The notes beneath the pieces were generated by a model. The model was not told where the DNA came from, did not search any database, and saw nothing but the letters and a program-made list of their open reading frames with translations. A stretch of DNA of 25,661 bases, from assembly GCA_025331445.1 (NCBI GenBank), contig JAIWNE010000229.1, positions 1-25,661 of the forward strand, written 5' to 3'. This document shows, one piece after another, positions 1 through 8,817 of this stretch. The stretch is from Blakeslea trispora (Eukaryota; Mucoromycota; Mucoromycetes; Mucorales; Choanephoraceae). Position 1 is the first letter of the stretch. The number at the start of each line of letters is the position of its first letter. The position numbers and the translations under genes were made by a program.

Positions 1-1679
1 ATATAGTTACCACAAGCTCGAATAGAGCCGTCTGGCTTTTCCACCGGTCGAACGCTTGATGCCCAATTTGAGAATTCTACTTTTGTCATGATGCCATCTT
101 TCACCATTTCATCTAGTTTGTTGTTGACTTGTTGCTCTAGTACCGGATGAAATGTGCGTGGTTTTGCAAAGACAGGTGCATTGTCGCCTGTATCAATAGT
201 GAACTCTACTAAATGTGTGACCGACGGTTTGTTGGGGTTGGTTGCTATGACATCTTTGTACTCTGTGAGAATCATTTGTGTAATCTTCTGGCTATTTTCC
301 TCATGTTTTTCCATTGATTGAATCTGAATGTGTGAACTATTCAAAGGGATAATAAAACTTTTTTCTTTGACATAAAGTGTAATTATCTTCTTTTCAGAAT
401 CAATGATACCCTTGAGTTTGGAGATAGTGTCCCAGCCTAAGATTATAGGCTTCGATAGTCTCTTGATTACATGTGCTACCAAGGGCGTTCCCCAAAAGTT
501 AAAGTGAGTAGTGCCAATGGTCTGTTGGATGTTATTGTTTACATCCCTGTACGTCACCGTGTCATTTGTGTTCACTTTCGCTTTCAATCGATTTGCTGTT
601 TCCTCATTAATTGCCGTGACTCCAGCACCAGAATCCCAAAGGGCTTCAATCTTGTGACCACTAATAGTAATGTTAGAATGAGGCAAAACAACTTTATCAT
701 TGCTTGTGATATGAGCAATATCAATTGAAAGGTGAGAAGTGTTGAAGTCGGCCTGTCCATTGTGTTGTTGAGATGATGATTCTTGCACTTCTACATTATT
801 GATTCCATGTTGTTGTCGACGCTGGTTTTGGTAATTGTTCTGTTGATATCTTTTTGGCTGAACGTTGTGTCTCTGTCTACAGTCTTTTGTACGATGTTTA
901 CCTTTACAAAAGTCGCAAATAGGATTACCGAATCTGTCATATGCTCTCAGCTGTTGTGTCTGATTTGTTGCAGCTTGTTTGTTATGACGTTGTTGGCTGT
1001 GGTGTTTGTGATGGCTGTACTTATGTTGGTAGCGTCGCATGTAGTCGATATCCATGGGTGTAGGCTCATTTGTGTCTACCTGCGGTTCATCTGCAAGCTT
1101 TGCCCTATCCTCTAAGTCAATTGCTTTGTCAATAACTTTCGCAACAGTTTCAAGCTTCAATGTTTCAACAAGAGCAGTTAATGTCAGTCTTGTCTCTCTT
1201 TGATACAAAGATTGAATGAAATAAGTGATTTTTGTGTTTTCTGTATACTTCTCAGTTATTCTTTGTAAGAGGTTTTCCCATCTTGAAGCATGTAAACGAA
1301 TTGATTCCTTAGGAGGCTGCTTGCAGTTTTTTAAATCTCTCAGAAGTCTCTGATTATCAACTTCTTCAGATAAACCAAAACGTTTAAGCAGGGCTTTCTT
1401 GAGTTCAGACCAGGACGATACTGTAGAGAAAGGCAATGTTGGAATCCATTCTTGAATGAGAACAGGCATATATCTTGTTAGGTGAATTCCGCAACCATCC
1501 ATATCTGTAATTCCATGACTTTTGGCTTTTTGTTCAAAGTCATAGAGCCAGATACGTAGACTGTCCTGCAAGAGATAATGTTTCATAGGGATAGATTTTG
1601 CCCTTTCATGTTGCAGATAAAGAGCAAAATCAGAAGTAGGAGGGCCTTGTGTTGTAGGTGTAGTATGTGCACCAGACAT
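1..1679 (-). CDS. Ty3/gypsy retrotransposon Gag-Pol polyprotein, 5' part (runs off the left edge)
   Basis: A single frame stays open for 559 codons from an ATG at 1679 to base 1, with no stop, and continues outside the window. Residues about 20-230 are Gag-like (WLYDFEQKA, then FSTVSSWSELKKALLKRF). A zinc knuckle follows, with C255, C258, H262 and C267 (C-x2-C-x3-H-x4-C), one residue shorter than the usual CX2CX4HX4C. The aspartic protease active site is WDSGAG with D349. The last 60 residues are the start of reverse transcriptase (FSNWASSVRPVEKPDGSIRACGNY region, matching the family's SPWASPVVLVKKKDGS stretch). Gag, protease and RT share one frame, as in several fungal Ty3/gypsy lineages. 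The frame is open upstream of the ATG back to a TGA in the primer-binding site; 1679 is the first in-frame ATG. RNase H and integrase are not in the window. This is the only undamaged transposon gene here. Confidence 0.95.
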   Translation of the reverse strand, partial: MSGAHTTPTTQGPPTSDFALYLQHERAKSIPMKHYLLQDSLRIWLYDFEQKAKSHGITDMDGCGIHLTRYMPVLIQEWIPTLPFSTVSSWSELKKALLKRFGLSEEVDNQRLLRDLKNCKQPPKESIRLHASRWENLLQRITEKYTENTKITYFIQSLYQRETRLTLTALVETLKLETVAKVIDKAIDLEDRAKLADEPQVDTNEPTPMDIDYMRRYQHKYSHHKHHSQQRHNKQAATNQTQQLRAYDRFGNPICDFCKGKHRTKDCRQRHNVQPKRYQQNNYQNQRRQQHGINNVEVQESSSQQHNGQADFNTSHLSIDIAHITSNDKVVLPHSNITISGHKIEALWDSGAGVTAINEETANRLKAKVNTNDTVTYRDVNNNIQQTIGTTHFNFWGTPLVAHVIKRLSKPIILGWDTISKLKGIIDSEKKIITLYVKEKSFIIPLNSSHIQIQSMEKHEENSQKITQMILTEYKDVIATNPNKPSVTHLVEFTIDTGDNAPVFAKPRTFHPVLEQQVNNKLDEMVKDGIMTKVEFSNWASSVRPVEKPDGSIRACGNY

Positions 1680-1903
1680 ACTTAATGCGTCACTATCGAA
1701 GTCGCTTGGAGCTGTATGAAAAGAGTTGGGTGACGAAGGTTCTGATGAATGAAATAAAGAAGTTACGGGAAGTAACTCGAGACCAAAAAGAGTAGTAGAT
1801 GTGAGAGCAGAGCTTTTGTATAATTGATGATGTGAGTATGCTCCACGAGGGCGCTTAGGAGAAGGCTGTGGAGGAGAACTGAGAGACCGCTTAATGGTGA
1901 ATG

Positions 1904-1916
1904 GGTAGCCTCACCA
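1904..1916 (-). promoter_or_regulatory. Candidate primer-binding site of the retrotransposon
   Basis: On the minus strand the sequence is TGGTGAGGCTACC, directly after ATTACA, the likely LTR end. A PBS beginning TGG just inside the 5' LTR is standard because it pairs with the CCA end of a tRNA. I cannot name the tRNA; it does not match the tRNA-Lys in this window. The site is part of an inverted repeat (ATGGTGA at 1917-1911, TCACCAT at 1900-1894), so it could fold into a stem. Confidence 0.5.
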
Positions 1917-2047
1917 TGTAATGATGAGCGGTGTGTAACAGTTAAAGAGGAGATGAAAAGATAATTTTATTCAAATTCAGATTACAATATTGAAATACCA
2001 GAACAAAATGTTTTGTCTGATTTTGAATCACTGTAACTTTTGTTACA
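1917..2047 (-). repeat. 5' LTR of the Ty3/gypsy element, outer edge uncertain
   Basis: The inner edge is well placed by the ATTACA/TGG junction at 1916/1917. A minimal LTR from TGTAACA at 2047 to TTACA at 1917 has TGTAA/TTACA ends and holds an AATAAA-like signal. The element could extend up to about 2190, where the 3' flank of the neighbouring MULE gene begins. The partner LTR lies outside the window, so neither the length nor a target-site duplication can be checked. Confidence 0.4.
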
Positions 2048-2220
2048 CAAAACCAAATACGGTGATTCAAATTGCGCTAGAAAGAAAGAAGTTTTCTCTA
2101 CATTTATTGGCTGACGTCATCTCATGAGATCGAGCTTTAACCCCCGAAAACTCCGAAAAACCGTAAAAAGTGAAAACATTTGAACACTTTTGGACGTCAG
2201 TGTACATTTATTTCTTCATC

Positions 2221-4190
2221 TTAAAAAAAGCTCAACGTTAGTCTTTTCTCATGAGCAGTCTTATTTTTATTCTTGAAAGTAATACCTTCTTCGTCAATTT
2301 GAGTTGCTTCCTGAGTTCTGAAAGCAACCAGTTGGTCATTTCTGACACGATCATAGAACAAAGGAACTGAGGTGTATCTCTTTAAAAAATACATGTGCTT
2401 ACAAGGCAAACTTCTCTTCCTGAAATCAGGACACGTACATTTGCTAATGAAGCCATCTTCAACACTAACAGAGTACTTAACAGACGGGGAAGTTAAGGAG
2501 CCTACAAACCAATTCCCATTGACAACAGCAACATCACTGCTATTGGTTCCCAATGGGTTTTCAATGAGAGAAGGCAATTGGTTTGCAGGAACCTCTCTCG
2601 CAAAGAATGAACGTTTAGTTTGTTCATTTTGCTCTGGCCCCATTCTGCCATTGTTGAACATGATACGTTCTCGTTCCTCTGCGAAGTGAAATTCGACATC
2701 AATAACCAAGACGAAAGTCAAATAATCTAGTCGATTATTTCTGCGTCGACTAAAATATACGGTCTTAAGCTGGTTATGCCACGACTCGATATAATTGTTA
2801 GTGAGCATGCTTTTATGTGTCTCCGGCATGTACGATTGACTCCATCGACCCTTCAGCTCCTCAGTTTGAGTCCAGCGTTTACGAAACCAAGCCAGAAAGC
2901 CAGCCTGGTTCTCTTGTTCCAACTTCGACTCGAATTGAGCAAGAAGCTCGTTGAATTCAACAACTTCGTTTGTAAGAAGCAGTTGGGCTAGGAATTGCTC
3001 CAGTTGTTTCTTGTACTGGCCTACCTGTTCTTGGGTGTGAGCACCAGTAAGAGTGACCTTTTGGTCCATGGCCTTTCTCCAAGCCTTCAACACATGGAAC
3101 CCGCAGTAATGGACATAGGTGCCATTCAATGCACTGCGGATGGATTGAGCTCGGCCACACAACAATCGATGGTGATTGCCTCAGGATTGAAGCTACCTTG
3201 TTGCTTCAAGAAGGTAAGCCATTGGTTTACTGGGCCAACGGTTTGATCGTTGCTTACCATATAAGCAACAGGATATCCCTTGTGGGTTTGAGAGTCCCGA
3301 GCAACAAGACTGTAAAGCACCTCAGTAATTCTAGGAGAGATGCCATGTGTTGCATCAAGACAGAAAGACTTATTGAGAGACATCTCTCGTACTTGAACAA
3401 GGGATTGGAACCCACGGGCAAAGAGCTTGTCATTCTGACTGTACAATTGCAAGTTGCCGTTGAAGACAACATAGTTCTTCATTGGCAATTGACGATCAAG
3501 CCAGGCGTCAAAAGAAATCAAGTCATTTTTGTCAAGACAATAAAGAGTTTCTTTAATCTACTCAAGGAAAATTATTGCTCAACTCAAATGTTCAAAAAGT
3601 AACTCATTATTTCGCACCTTCTTGATGCGATTGTAAACATCTTCATAAGTGAGCTTTCTTCTGCCACATTCCCACTGCTCAATCTGGTGAAGAACTGCAG
3701 TTCTAATGTCTCTGCAGTTTGAGCCATTTCTCAAGTTTCTTTCAATGACCGTTACGGTCTCCCTGGTCAGAGGAAGAGTTCTGATGTCGCTGTTGCTGCC
3801 AGGGACATGATCGGCAGGGCCCATCGACATCTTGTTTTCAACAACGGCAGGGTTATGAACATACTGAAGGATGCTCAAAGTTCCTTTGCATCCAATTTTT
3901 TTTGAGTCTTTTTGACTGATACGCACAGTTCTGGCAGGGGTATGTTGACCTCTACGGTGACATTCACGGGATTCACCCATGATCAAGTTTTCAGCACTTC
4001 TGCTACGCTTCTTGATCCACTTGGTTGCACTCAACTCGCTGATGCGGTTGAATCATTCTTTCCACTCGTTTGCTACTACACATACAGTCTCGTTCAAAGG
4101 GAGACTTAAAACTCCTGGTACTTCAGTACTGATAAGAGCGGTCTCAATGTTGGTTAAGTTGTATACGATTCTGGTAGGAGAGGTTGACAT
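2221..4190 (-). pseudogene. MULE (Mutator-like) DDE transposase with SWIM zinc finger, disrupted
   Basis: One frame runs from an ATG at 4190 to about 3150 and then shifts to a second frame ending at 2221. The N-terminal 200 residues are basic and not recognised further. The DDE core follows: first Asp in SFCLDATHG, second Asp in ITIDCCVAE, then the MULE HYCGFHVLKAW segment and TNNYIESWHNQLK near the third acidic residue. A SWIM motif closes it (CTCPDF then PCKHMYF, CxCx(n)CxH). Damage: in-frame TGA at 4055-4053, TGA at 3581-3579, TAG at 3560-3558, and a one-base deletion at 3147-3152 (GAGCTC), just after the second Asp. A 26-nt GT..AG segment could remove the two central stops but is too short for a normal intron. 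The TAA at 2223-2221 is followed at once by AATAAA. No terminal inverted repeats or 9-bp duplication were found. Confidence 0.92.
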
Positions 4191-4203
4191 GTTTGATGTT
4201 TAA

Positions 4204-4497
4204 GAAACTTTTAGAAAATAAAACAAAAAACTTCTTCAGGAACAAAAGTAAAATTACAAGTAAAGAAATCAGTAAGCCACCAAAGCCACTGAGGATTTAT
4301 GCCTATTGTTACGCAAGGGAATTTTCCTAATACTCAATTATTTTCTGACTTCTTTTCGCTGCTTTCAATCCAACTCTGTATTTCCTATTTGGTATTTTAC
4401 TTATTTGACAGCTCCTCTTGATCTCTTATTACACAACAACCTTATTAGAATCCTTCTCTGACTTTCCATATCATAATGAATAGAACTTTTAGGCATG
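4204..4497. other. Non-coding AT-rich spacer
   Basis: This is the 5' flank of the MULE pseudogene. It shows no coding frame, no tRNA-like fold and no inverted repeat matching the other side of the MULE gene. Confidence 0.5.
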
Positions 4498-4907
4498 TGT
4501 TAATAATCCATACATGATGACTCATTAACTTGACTGCTTAAATTATTAGTTTGCAAGTCCAACATGACTTCTTTTAGAATAGTATATAAACTCTTTAATC
4601 TTCTCTTATTAATAAACTCAACTTACATTTCTCTTATTTACTTTACGCTTGGTTGTAGTTTGATATATTTACTACCTAATTCCACATATAGTTGTTAGTT
4701 CCCTTGATACTTATTACAGATCATTGTATTCATATATTACATCTCTTCTTTCTATATTACTTTATTCTCTTTACTTTACTTATATCTTTAGTCGAACGAC
4801 TTAAAACCTGGTGCTCATTACTTATAACCTTGCTGCCTGATTGCTCTGTTATATCTATTTGTTCTCTTTCTCAACTTACTGCAAAAACTATCCTTTGTCC
4901 TGTAACA
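4498..4907 (+). repeat. Possible solo or truncated LTR
   Basis: The 410-bp segment begins TGTTA and ends TAACA, has a TATA box (TATATAAACT) about 85 bases in, and an AATAAA about 30 bases further on, an LTR-like arrangement. The sequence after it (CTATAATTCAGATCCCGGCG) does not start with TGG, so any PBS would be atypical. The flanking 5-mers (GCATG and CTATA) do not match, so no duplication supports it. It lies about 110 bp downstream of the tRNA-Lys 3' end, a common neighbourhood for fungal LTR elements. Confidence 0.28.
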
Positions 4908-4985
4908 CTATAATTCAGATCCCGGCGGGAACATTTAAGTAGATTCCAAGTCAAAAAGGGCGCCAAATAAAAAGCAAAAACTAGC

Positions 4986-4991
4986 AAAAAA
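4986..4991 (-). terminator. Pol III terminator of tRNA-Lys
   Basis: On the minus strand this is TTTTTT, 27 bases past the tRNA 3' end and the first long T run after it. Confidence 0.7.
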
Positions 4992-5018
4992 TCGGCTGTT
5001 GGACTGTGTTTGGTGATA

Positions 5019-5090
5019 GCCCAACGTGGGGGTCGAACCCACAACCTTGAGATTAAGAGTCTCACGCTCTACCGATTGAGCTAGCTAGGC
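5019..5090 (-). tRNA. tRNA-Lys-CTT: tRNA-Lys (anticodon CUU)
   Basis: The minus strand folds into a complete 72-nt cloverleaf without intron. Acceptor GCCTAGC pairs with GTTGGGC including wobble pairs, the D stem is GCTC/GAGC, the anticodon stem TGAGA/TCTCA encloses loop CTCTTAA with anticodon CTT, and the T arm is GTGGG-TTCGACC-CCCAC. Internal promoters are visible: an A box (TAGCTCAATCGGT) and a B box (GGTTCGACC). CCA is not encoded, as expected for a eukaryotic nuclear gene. It delivers lysine at AAG codons. Confidence 0.97.
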
Positions 5091-5146
5091 GGTTCTTTTT
5101 TTTATGAAATCAAATAGGGATTACCATAGCAACGAAATAAGTTTGG

Positions 5147-5785
5147 CACTACACCTAATCCGTGTCGGACGCACGTCGGACACGTGCGGCTAACATGGGC
5201 ATATTTTTTCAACTTTTGATTTTGACTATAAAAGTTGCTGTTTTTTTTGGCAGAAATGTAGATGTATCTTCTAGCCTTCCAAAACTTTTTACAAAATTAA
5301 ATTTGGATGTATTTTCATGAAGTTATCACCATTTACATTTCTTCTATCATTTCACTGCTTAAAAAAATTTCGCTCTTTGAATTTTTTGGCAGTGATTTTT
5401 TCTCTGCTTAAGATTTTGAAGCAACTTGATTTTCTTAATGCTGAGGAGTTTGAAATGTCTTGTCATTTTTTCTTCAAAAAAAAAAGACCTGAAAAATCAC
5501 TGCCAAAAAAATTGGAAAATACTTTCGGAAACGAGAAATTTAAAAATTGAGAATGAGGCTCACAAAATAATTGGGAAAATCTTGTAAAAATGGGAAATAA
5601 AAAACTTAAAGCACTGAAAAAAAAAGAGACACTCAAAAAAAAAAGAGACTCTTAAAAAAAGATACTTGAAAAAATACATAAAAAAAAGAGGTTGAAAAAA
5701 AAAAGAGACACTTAAAAAATACTTAAACGATTGCTTAAAGATGGGTAGTTTGAAAAGCCAAAAGCCGTCAAAATAAAGACGTAGA
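5147..5785 (+). repeat. Dispersed repeat, copy 1 (uninterrupted)
   Basis: It starts CACTACACC, has a TATAAAAG box about 75-85 bases in, then a long AT-rich body rich in lysine-type codons. It aligns over its whole length with 9489-9810 plus about 10838-11130. Shared landmarks include GCTCTTTGAATTTTTTGGCA, GCAACTTGA, ACCTGAAAAATCACTGC, AAAATTGAGAATGAG and ACAAAATAATTGGG. Inside are inverted arms, AATTTTTTGGCAGTGATTTTT (about 5378) and AAAAATCACTGCCAAAAAAATT (about 5490). Both copies can be read as a lysine-rich helical protein (KIENE.HKIIGK), but copy 1 needs frameshifts and has a stop, and differences between copies do not cluster at third codon positions. I call it a repeat of unknown class. 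It begins 57 bp upstream of the tRNA 5' end. Confidence 0.75.
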
Positions 5786-6939
5786 CAACATACAAACATA
5801 ATTTAATCCTTATACTGGATCTTGTCAAAGTTACTCGTATCAAAGGTTTATTTTTGAAATACAATACAAAGATGCTAATCCCTTTCATGATTCATAAATA
5901 AAGTAAAGCCAGAGTCATTATCACACACCATTCTATGCTAACAGCCCTTTTTATCGTATTCCATTCCCTTATACTCGTTTCAATACATATCATCCCAGAA
6001 TAACATAACCGTAAATACAAGTAAAGTAATAACTTGACAAGATGTTGTCTTTTTTTTATTGCTTAAATACAATTCTTCAACCAAATATCCAAGATCACTG
6101 TTGGTGATGCAGTCCATTCCAATAAAGAGCCGTTTACAATCTAAACCAAAAGTATTACTTACCTCTTGTAAAGTGTTCAACAGTAGATTTCAATAACTAT
6201 GTACTGACAATAACTAAAACTTGGGTGTAGAAAAACAGTGATACTGAAATGAGAGGATCTTACACGTTTGCTGGCGATAGCTCTTTTTTTTTGTAGACAC
6301 AGTCAAAGTCATTCTAGTTTTGTTTACGTGTTTTTTGCTCTAAACTTCTAAAGTCTTGTAAGATTGTTGATTGCGCACTTGCATCGCGTTGCTTTGTTGT
6401 GATGACGGGAGTTTGTTGAGGCTCATAAACTTGGTTAGAAATATACAAGTAGTGAGTAAAAGTTCATTTAGTACTAAAAAAATAAAATAGAAGGAAAAAG
6501 AAAAAAACTGTCTGGGAAAAAAAATACCTCAGAAAAACTTTTTTTTAAAAAAAAGGCTCATTTAATGCTAACATTGTCTATTTTAAATGATTTGCTATGG
6601 CAATCCAAGTAAACCATCTTGACTATCTGTTAAGTTGAATTACATGCTCTATGAATATCGACACTACTAAGCTGATTAGCAAAGTCTCATGTAAAGTACA
6701 ATGTTAACAGATATTCTTTGTGTTACTGATGAGAGGAAAAAAAATCATCTATCTTCAGTCTCTGTTCATCTAATTTTCTACGGATCGTATTTTTACAGAT
6801 CTTTTTTTGTTTTCAATTCATTTTTTATCACGAAAATAGAAATTTGTCAATATGTCATATTATTTAGACATCCTTTTTCCTTTTTTTTATTCTTTTCTCT
6901 TCCATTTCTTTTACTTTTTTATATTTTGAAATAAAACAT
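5786..6939. other. AT-rich region without a supported gene
   Basis: It has long A and T runs and no frame with clear homology. On the minus strand, 6180-5980 can be read as 66 residues containing CKRLFIGMDCITNSDLGYL and a hydrophobic end, with a GTAAGT donor-like site at about 6161. It starts at TTG, lacks a convincing partner exon and matches no family I know, so I leave it unannotated. Confidence 0.4.
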
Positions 6940-7487
6940 GTAAGTACTTTCCCATACCTAAGCAACAGTTTATTGAATACTATTCTCCATGTAGGCATGT
7001 TATCTTTAGAGCTTATGAAGACTGATACATACTTTAAGGTACAACTTGACATACAAATACATTGCTGTTTACTTACCATCTTTTTTTTTTTCTTAGGATT
7101 AGTCACGTAGTTTTGTCTTTTCTTGAGAAATTTGGTATAAAAGTAAGTACAGCCATTGAATATGACTCAGTACCTCTCTAACTGTTCTATTTAGTTACCT
7201 TAGACACTCGTAATTGTATCTGGCTATAACTTGAGGTGCTATGATGCTTTAGTATGTAAGTAAATGATTAAATTATCTCATTTCGGTTTAACTTATTCAG
7301 TTTTTCTAGTTTCTTTTCTGTTGTTGAGCTTCTATCGTTTTAGCGCATTACCCTTTACTTTCCGGATGGCTGTTTGAGACTTTTAAAGTAAGTAAATGAC
7401 ATTATTTTCTGCTTGCTTTATAACTAACTGTTTTAGCATTTTAATAGTCATTTTGCTAAGGTTTTTCTGAAATTTCGTGATAACTGA
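6940..7487 (+). CDS. Possible spliced host gene or gene remnant (run of consensus introns)
   Basis: Five intron-like segments follow each other on one strand: 6940-6994 (GTAAGT..GTAG), 7039-7096 (GTACAA..CTTAG), 7143-7203 or 7143-7194 (GTAAGT..CTCTAAC..TTAG), 7256-7343 with nearer acceptors at 7300 and 7309 (GTAAGT..TTTAAC), and 7388-7436 (GTAAGT..ACTAAC..TTTTAG). With the longer choices the last exons read without stops: SFLEKFGIK, TLVIVSGYNLRCYDALV, SHYPLLSGWLFETFK, then HFNSHFAKVFLKFRDN and TGA at 7485-7487. The first exons (GCATGTTATC at 6995) do not join cleanly in this frame, so the start is unknown. No family is recognised. It could be a real short gene, the 3' end of a pseudogene, or a spliced non-coding transcript. 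Confidence 0.35.
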
Positions 7488-7505
7488 TTTTGCTCTTTCG
7501 CCTGC

Positions 7506-7581
7506 TTTTTGGCTGTATTTTGCCTATCATTTTGCCTAATATTTTGGCTGGATTTCTGCCTGGTCATTCTGCCTGGATTCC
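7506..7581. repeat. Imperfect 12-bp tandem repeat, about six units
   Basis: Units of the type TTTTGCCTAATA (also TTTTGGCTGTA, TTTCTGCCTGGTCA) repeat in tandem. On the minus strand they lie in a 99-codon open frame (7747-7448) as RQN/AKQ repeats; on the plus strand they read as a cysteine- and leucine-rich stretch. Neither reading is supported as a gene. Confidence 0.7.
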
Positions 7582-7913
7582 TATAGTACCCCTCATATTT
7601 CCCCCTGTTTAAGCCATTATTTTCAACCAATATATACCATTTTTTATAATAAAAAGCACTATTTTTAGACCTATGATTCTCTATATTTGACCTATATAAC
7701 CCAATCATAAAGAAGTGTATTGACGTAAAGAAGTCCATTTTGTCCAATTAAAAGCATACATTCAATAAAGATACCGAGTATGAAGCCAATTAAAACGAGT
7801 TAACGATTGTATATTTTGTCAAAGAAGCCAATTGAATGAGGATGTCATGAGTAAACAATCCAATCAGGTCGCTTTAATGGAAGCGAAAGACAAAGAGGTT
7901 CACTCAAACTCTC

Positions 7914-8010
7914 ATGCGAAAACACAAGACGTTGCTCCGCCCTGTCTTCCAATGCGTTGACACATGACAGTGTTCCGCTTTGTCGTCCCAATGCGAAAAC
8001 ACATGACGGC
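7914..8010 (+). repeat. Tandem repeat, 38/39-bp units (two full, one partial)
   Basis: The units start ATGCG at 7914, 7952 and 7991 and share ACACA.GAC and CCGC..TGTC.TCC. The third unit diverges after about 20 bases into GGCGTGCGCC. Confidence 0.75.
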
Positions 8011-8018
8011 GTGCGCCG

Positions 8019-8064
8019 TGCGGTTAACTTGCCTGGAACGTGCGTAACAGGCAAGTTAACCGCA
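8019..8064. repeat. Perfect 16-bp inverted repeat, 14-nt loop
   Basis: The arms TGCGGTTAACTTGCCT (8019-8034) and AGGCAAGTTAACCGCA (8049-8064) are perfectly complementary. They are flanked on both sides by GGCGTGCGC. The hairpin could be a transposon end, a protein-binding site or a recombination footprint. Confidence 0.85.
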
Positions 8065-8092
8065 GAAATTGGCGTGCGCACGACGACCCTTT

Positions 8093-8242
8093 ATGTGTAG
8101 TGTGGATTTTGCCAATACCGAAGAGATACCTGCGTTTCTACGCAACTGGAATGTGAACATGAAGCGCAAGTTCAAACCCAGACTCAGCAGCAGTAGTCCG
8201 GCCAAGAGGCAGCGCCGAACCGGACCAGACTTTGCTCCTTAA
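8093..8242 (+). CDS. Small basic 49-residue ORF, unknown
   Basis: ATG 8093 to TAA 8240-8242. It begins MCSVDFANTEEIPAFLRNW and ends with a very basic, serine-rich tail (KRKFKPRLSSSSPAKRQRR) that resembles a bipartite nuclear localisation signal. The KRKFKP motif also occurs near the C-terminus of the small gene ending at 9187. It overlaps the end of the upstream repeat-containing frame by a few bases in another frame. It may be the last exon of a larger gene. It could also be chance coding in GC-richer DNA. Confidence 0.3.
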   Translation: MCSVDFANTEEIPAFLRNWNVNMKRKFKPRLSSSSPAKRQRRTGPDFAP

Positions 8243-8252
8243 TATAAATAGA

Positions 8253-8305
8253 CTGTAATGTGAGATATTAATGATACCTTATCTTTTAATATCTCCACAT
8301 TACAG
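8253..8305. repeat. Inverted repeat CTGTAATGTG(G)AGATATTAA, with a third copy at 8353-8369
   Basis: The arm at 8253-8271 pairs with 8286-8305 apart from one extra base, with a 14-nt loop. A further copy of the right arm (TTATCTCCACATTACAG) lies at 8353-8369 in the same orientation as the second. This is typical of a small foldback element or its remnant. Confidence 0.75.
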
Positions 8306-8384
8306 GTAATATCATAGAATAATTCTCCATTATAAATAAAGAACATCTTTTATTATCTCCACATTACAGTGATCATATTATATA

Positions 8385-8441
8385 TCAGTTTCACAGGCGT
8401 AATAGCTAAATCATAAAAGTCTCATACCTACGTGAAACTGA
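8385..8441. repeat. 10-bp inverted repeat TCAGTTTCAC / GTGAAACTGA
   Basis: Perfect arms at 8385-8394 and 8432-8441 enclose 37 bp. Its role is unknown. Confidence 0.55.
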
Positions 8442-8817
8442 CATTTTTGAAATGTAGAGTAGGGATAGTATCGTCTAAAGCCAAGTTTCTTTTGTCCGGC
8501 AGAGTTCCGGCAACATTGCAACTCGAACTATTGAATGACGTTGCTTTTATTTTATTTTCTATTCTCATTCAGTCCATCTAGACCATCATAGCCCAAAGAA
8601 GCAAAATTAATTATATCCACCATTGTTTGCATATACATTCCATTTGATAACATTCCAATGCATTAGTATAGGAACTCATAATTAATAATTGAATAAACGG
8701 GAGTCTTTTCTTTTTCTTAAAGAATTGGTGTGTAGTTTGGAAGTTTGATCCAGAAGATAGAAGAATCGTTCGCTGTTGTTATTGTGTGAAGCTCTCTTTA
8801 GGATACTAGTTGTAGAT

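Larger units (their letters stand above)
7847..8100 (+). pseudogene. Short repeat-containing ORF, frameshifted, unknown function
   Basis: From ATG 7847 the frame encodes 37 residues (MSKQSNQVALMEAKDKEV at the start) and stops at 7958-7960. Its second part overlaps tandem DNA units of 38 and 39 bp. The units translate as related peptides of about 13 residues: HAKTQDVAPPCLP, NALTHDSVPLCRP, then NAKTHDGVRRAV. The first unit is one base shorter than the second, which breaks the frame; with that base allowed for, reading continues to TAG 8098-8100. The region is clearly richer in GC than its surroundings. No family is recognised. Confidence 0.3.

Noticed and set aside
471..1115. Plus-strand open frames opposite the retrotransposon
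   Set aside because: They are antisense shadows of the continuous Gag-Pol frame on the minus strand.
2090..4400. Terminal inverted repeats of the MULE element
   Set aside because: TGACGTCA near 2113 and GACGTCAGT near 2192 caught the eye, but nothing on the 4200-4400 side pairs with them.
6864..7106. Lysine-rich minus-strand open frame
   Set aside because: It is driven by poly-A/poly-T tracts and lies opposite the intron run on the plus strand.
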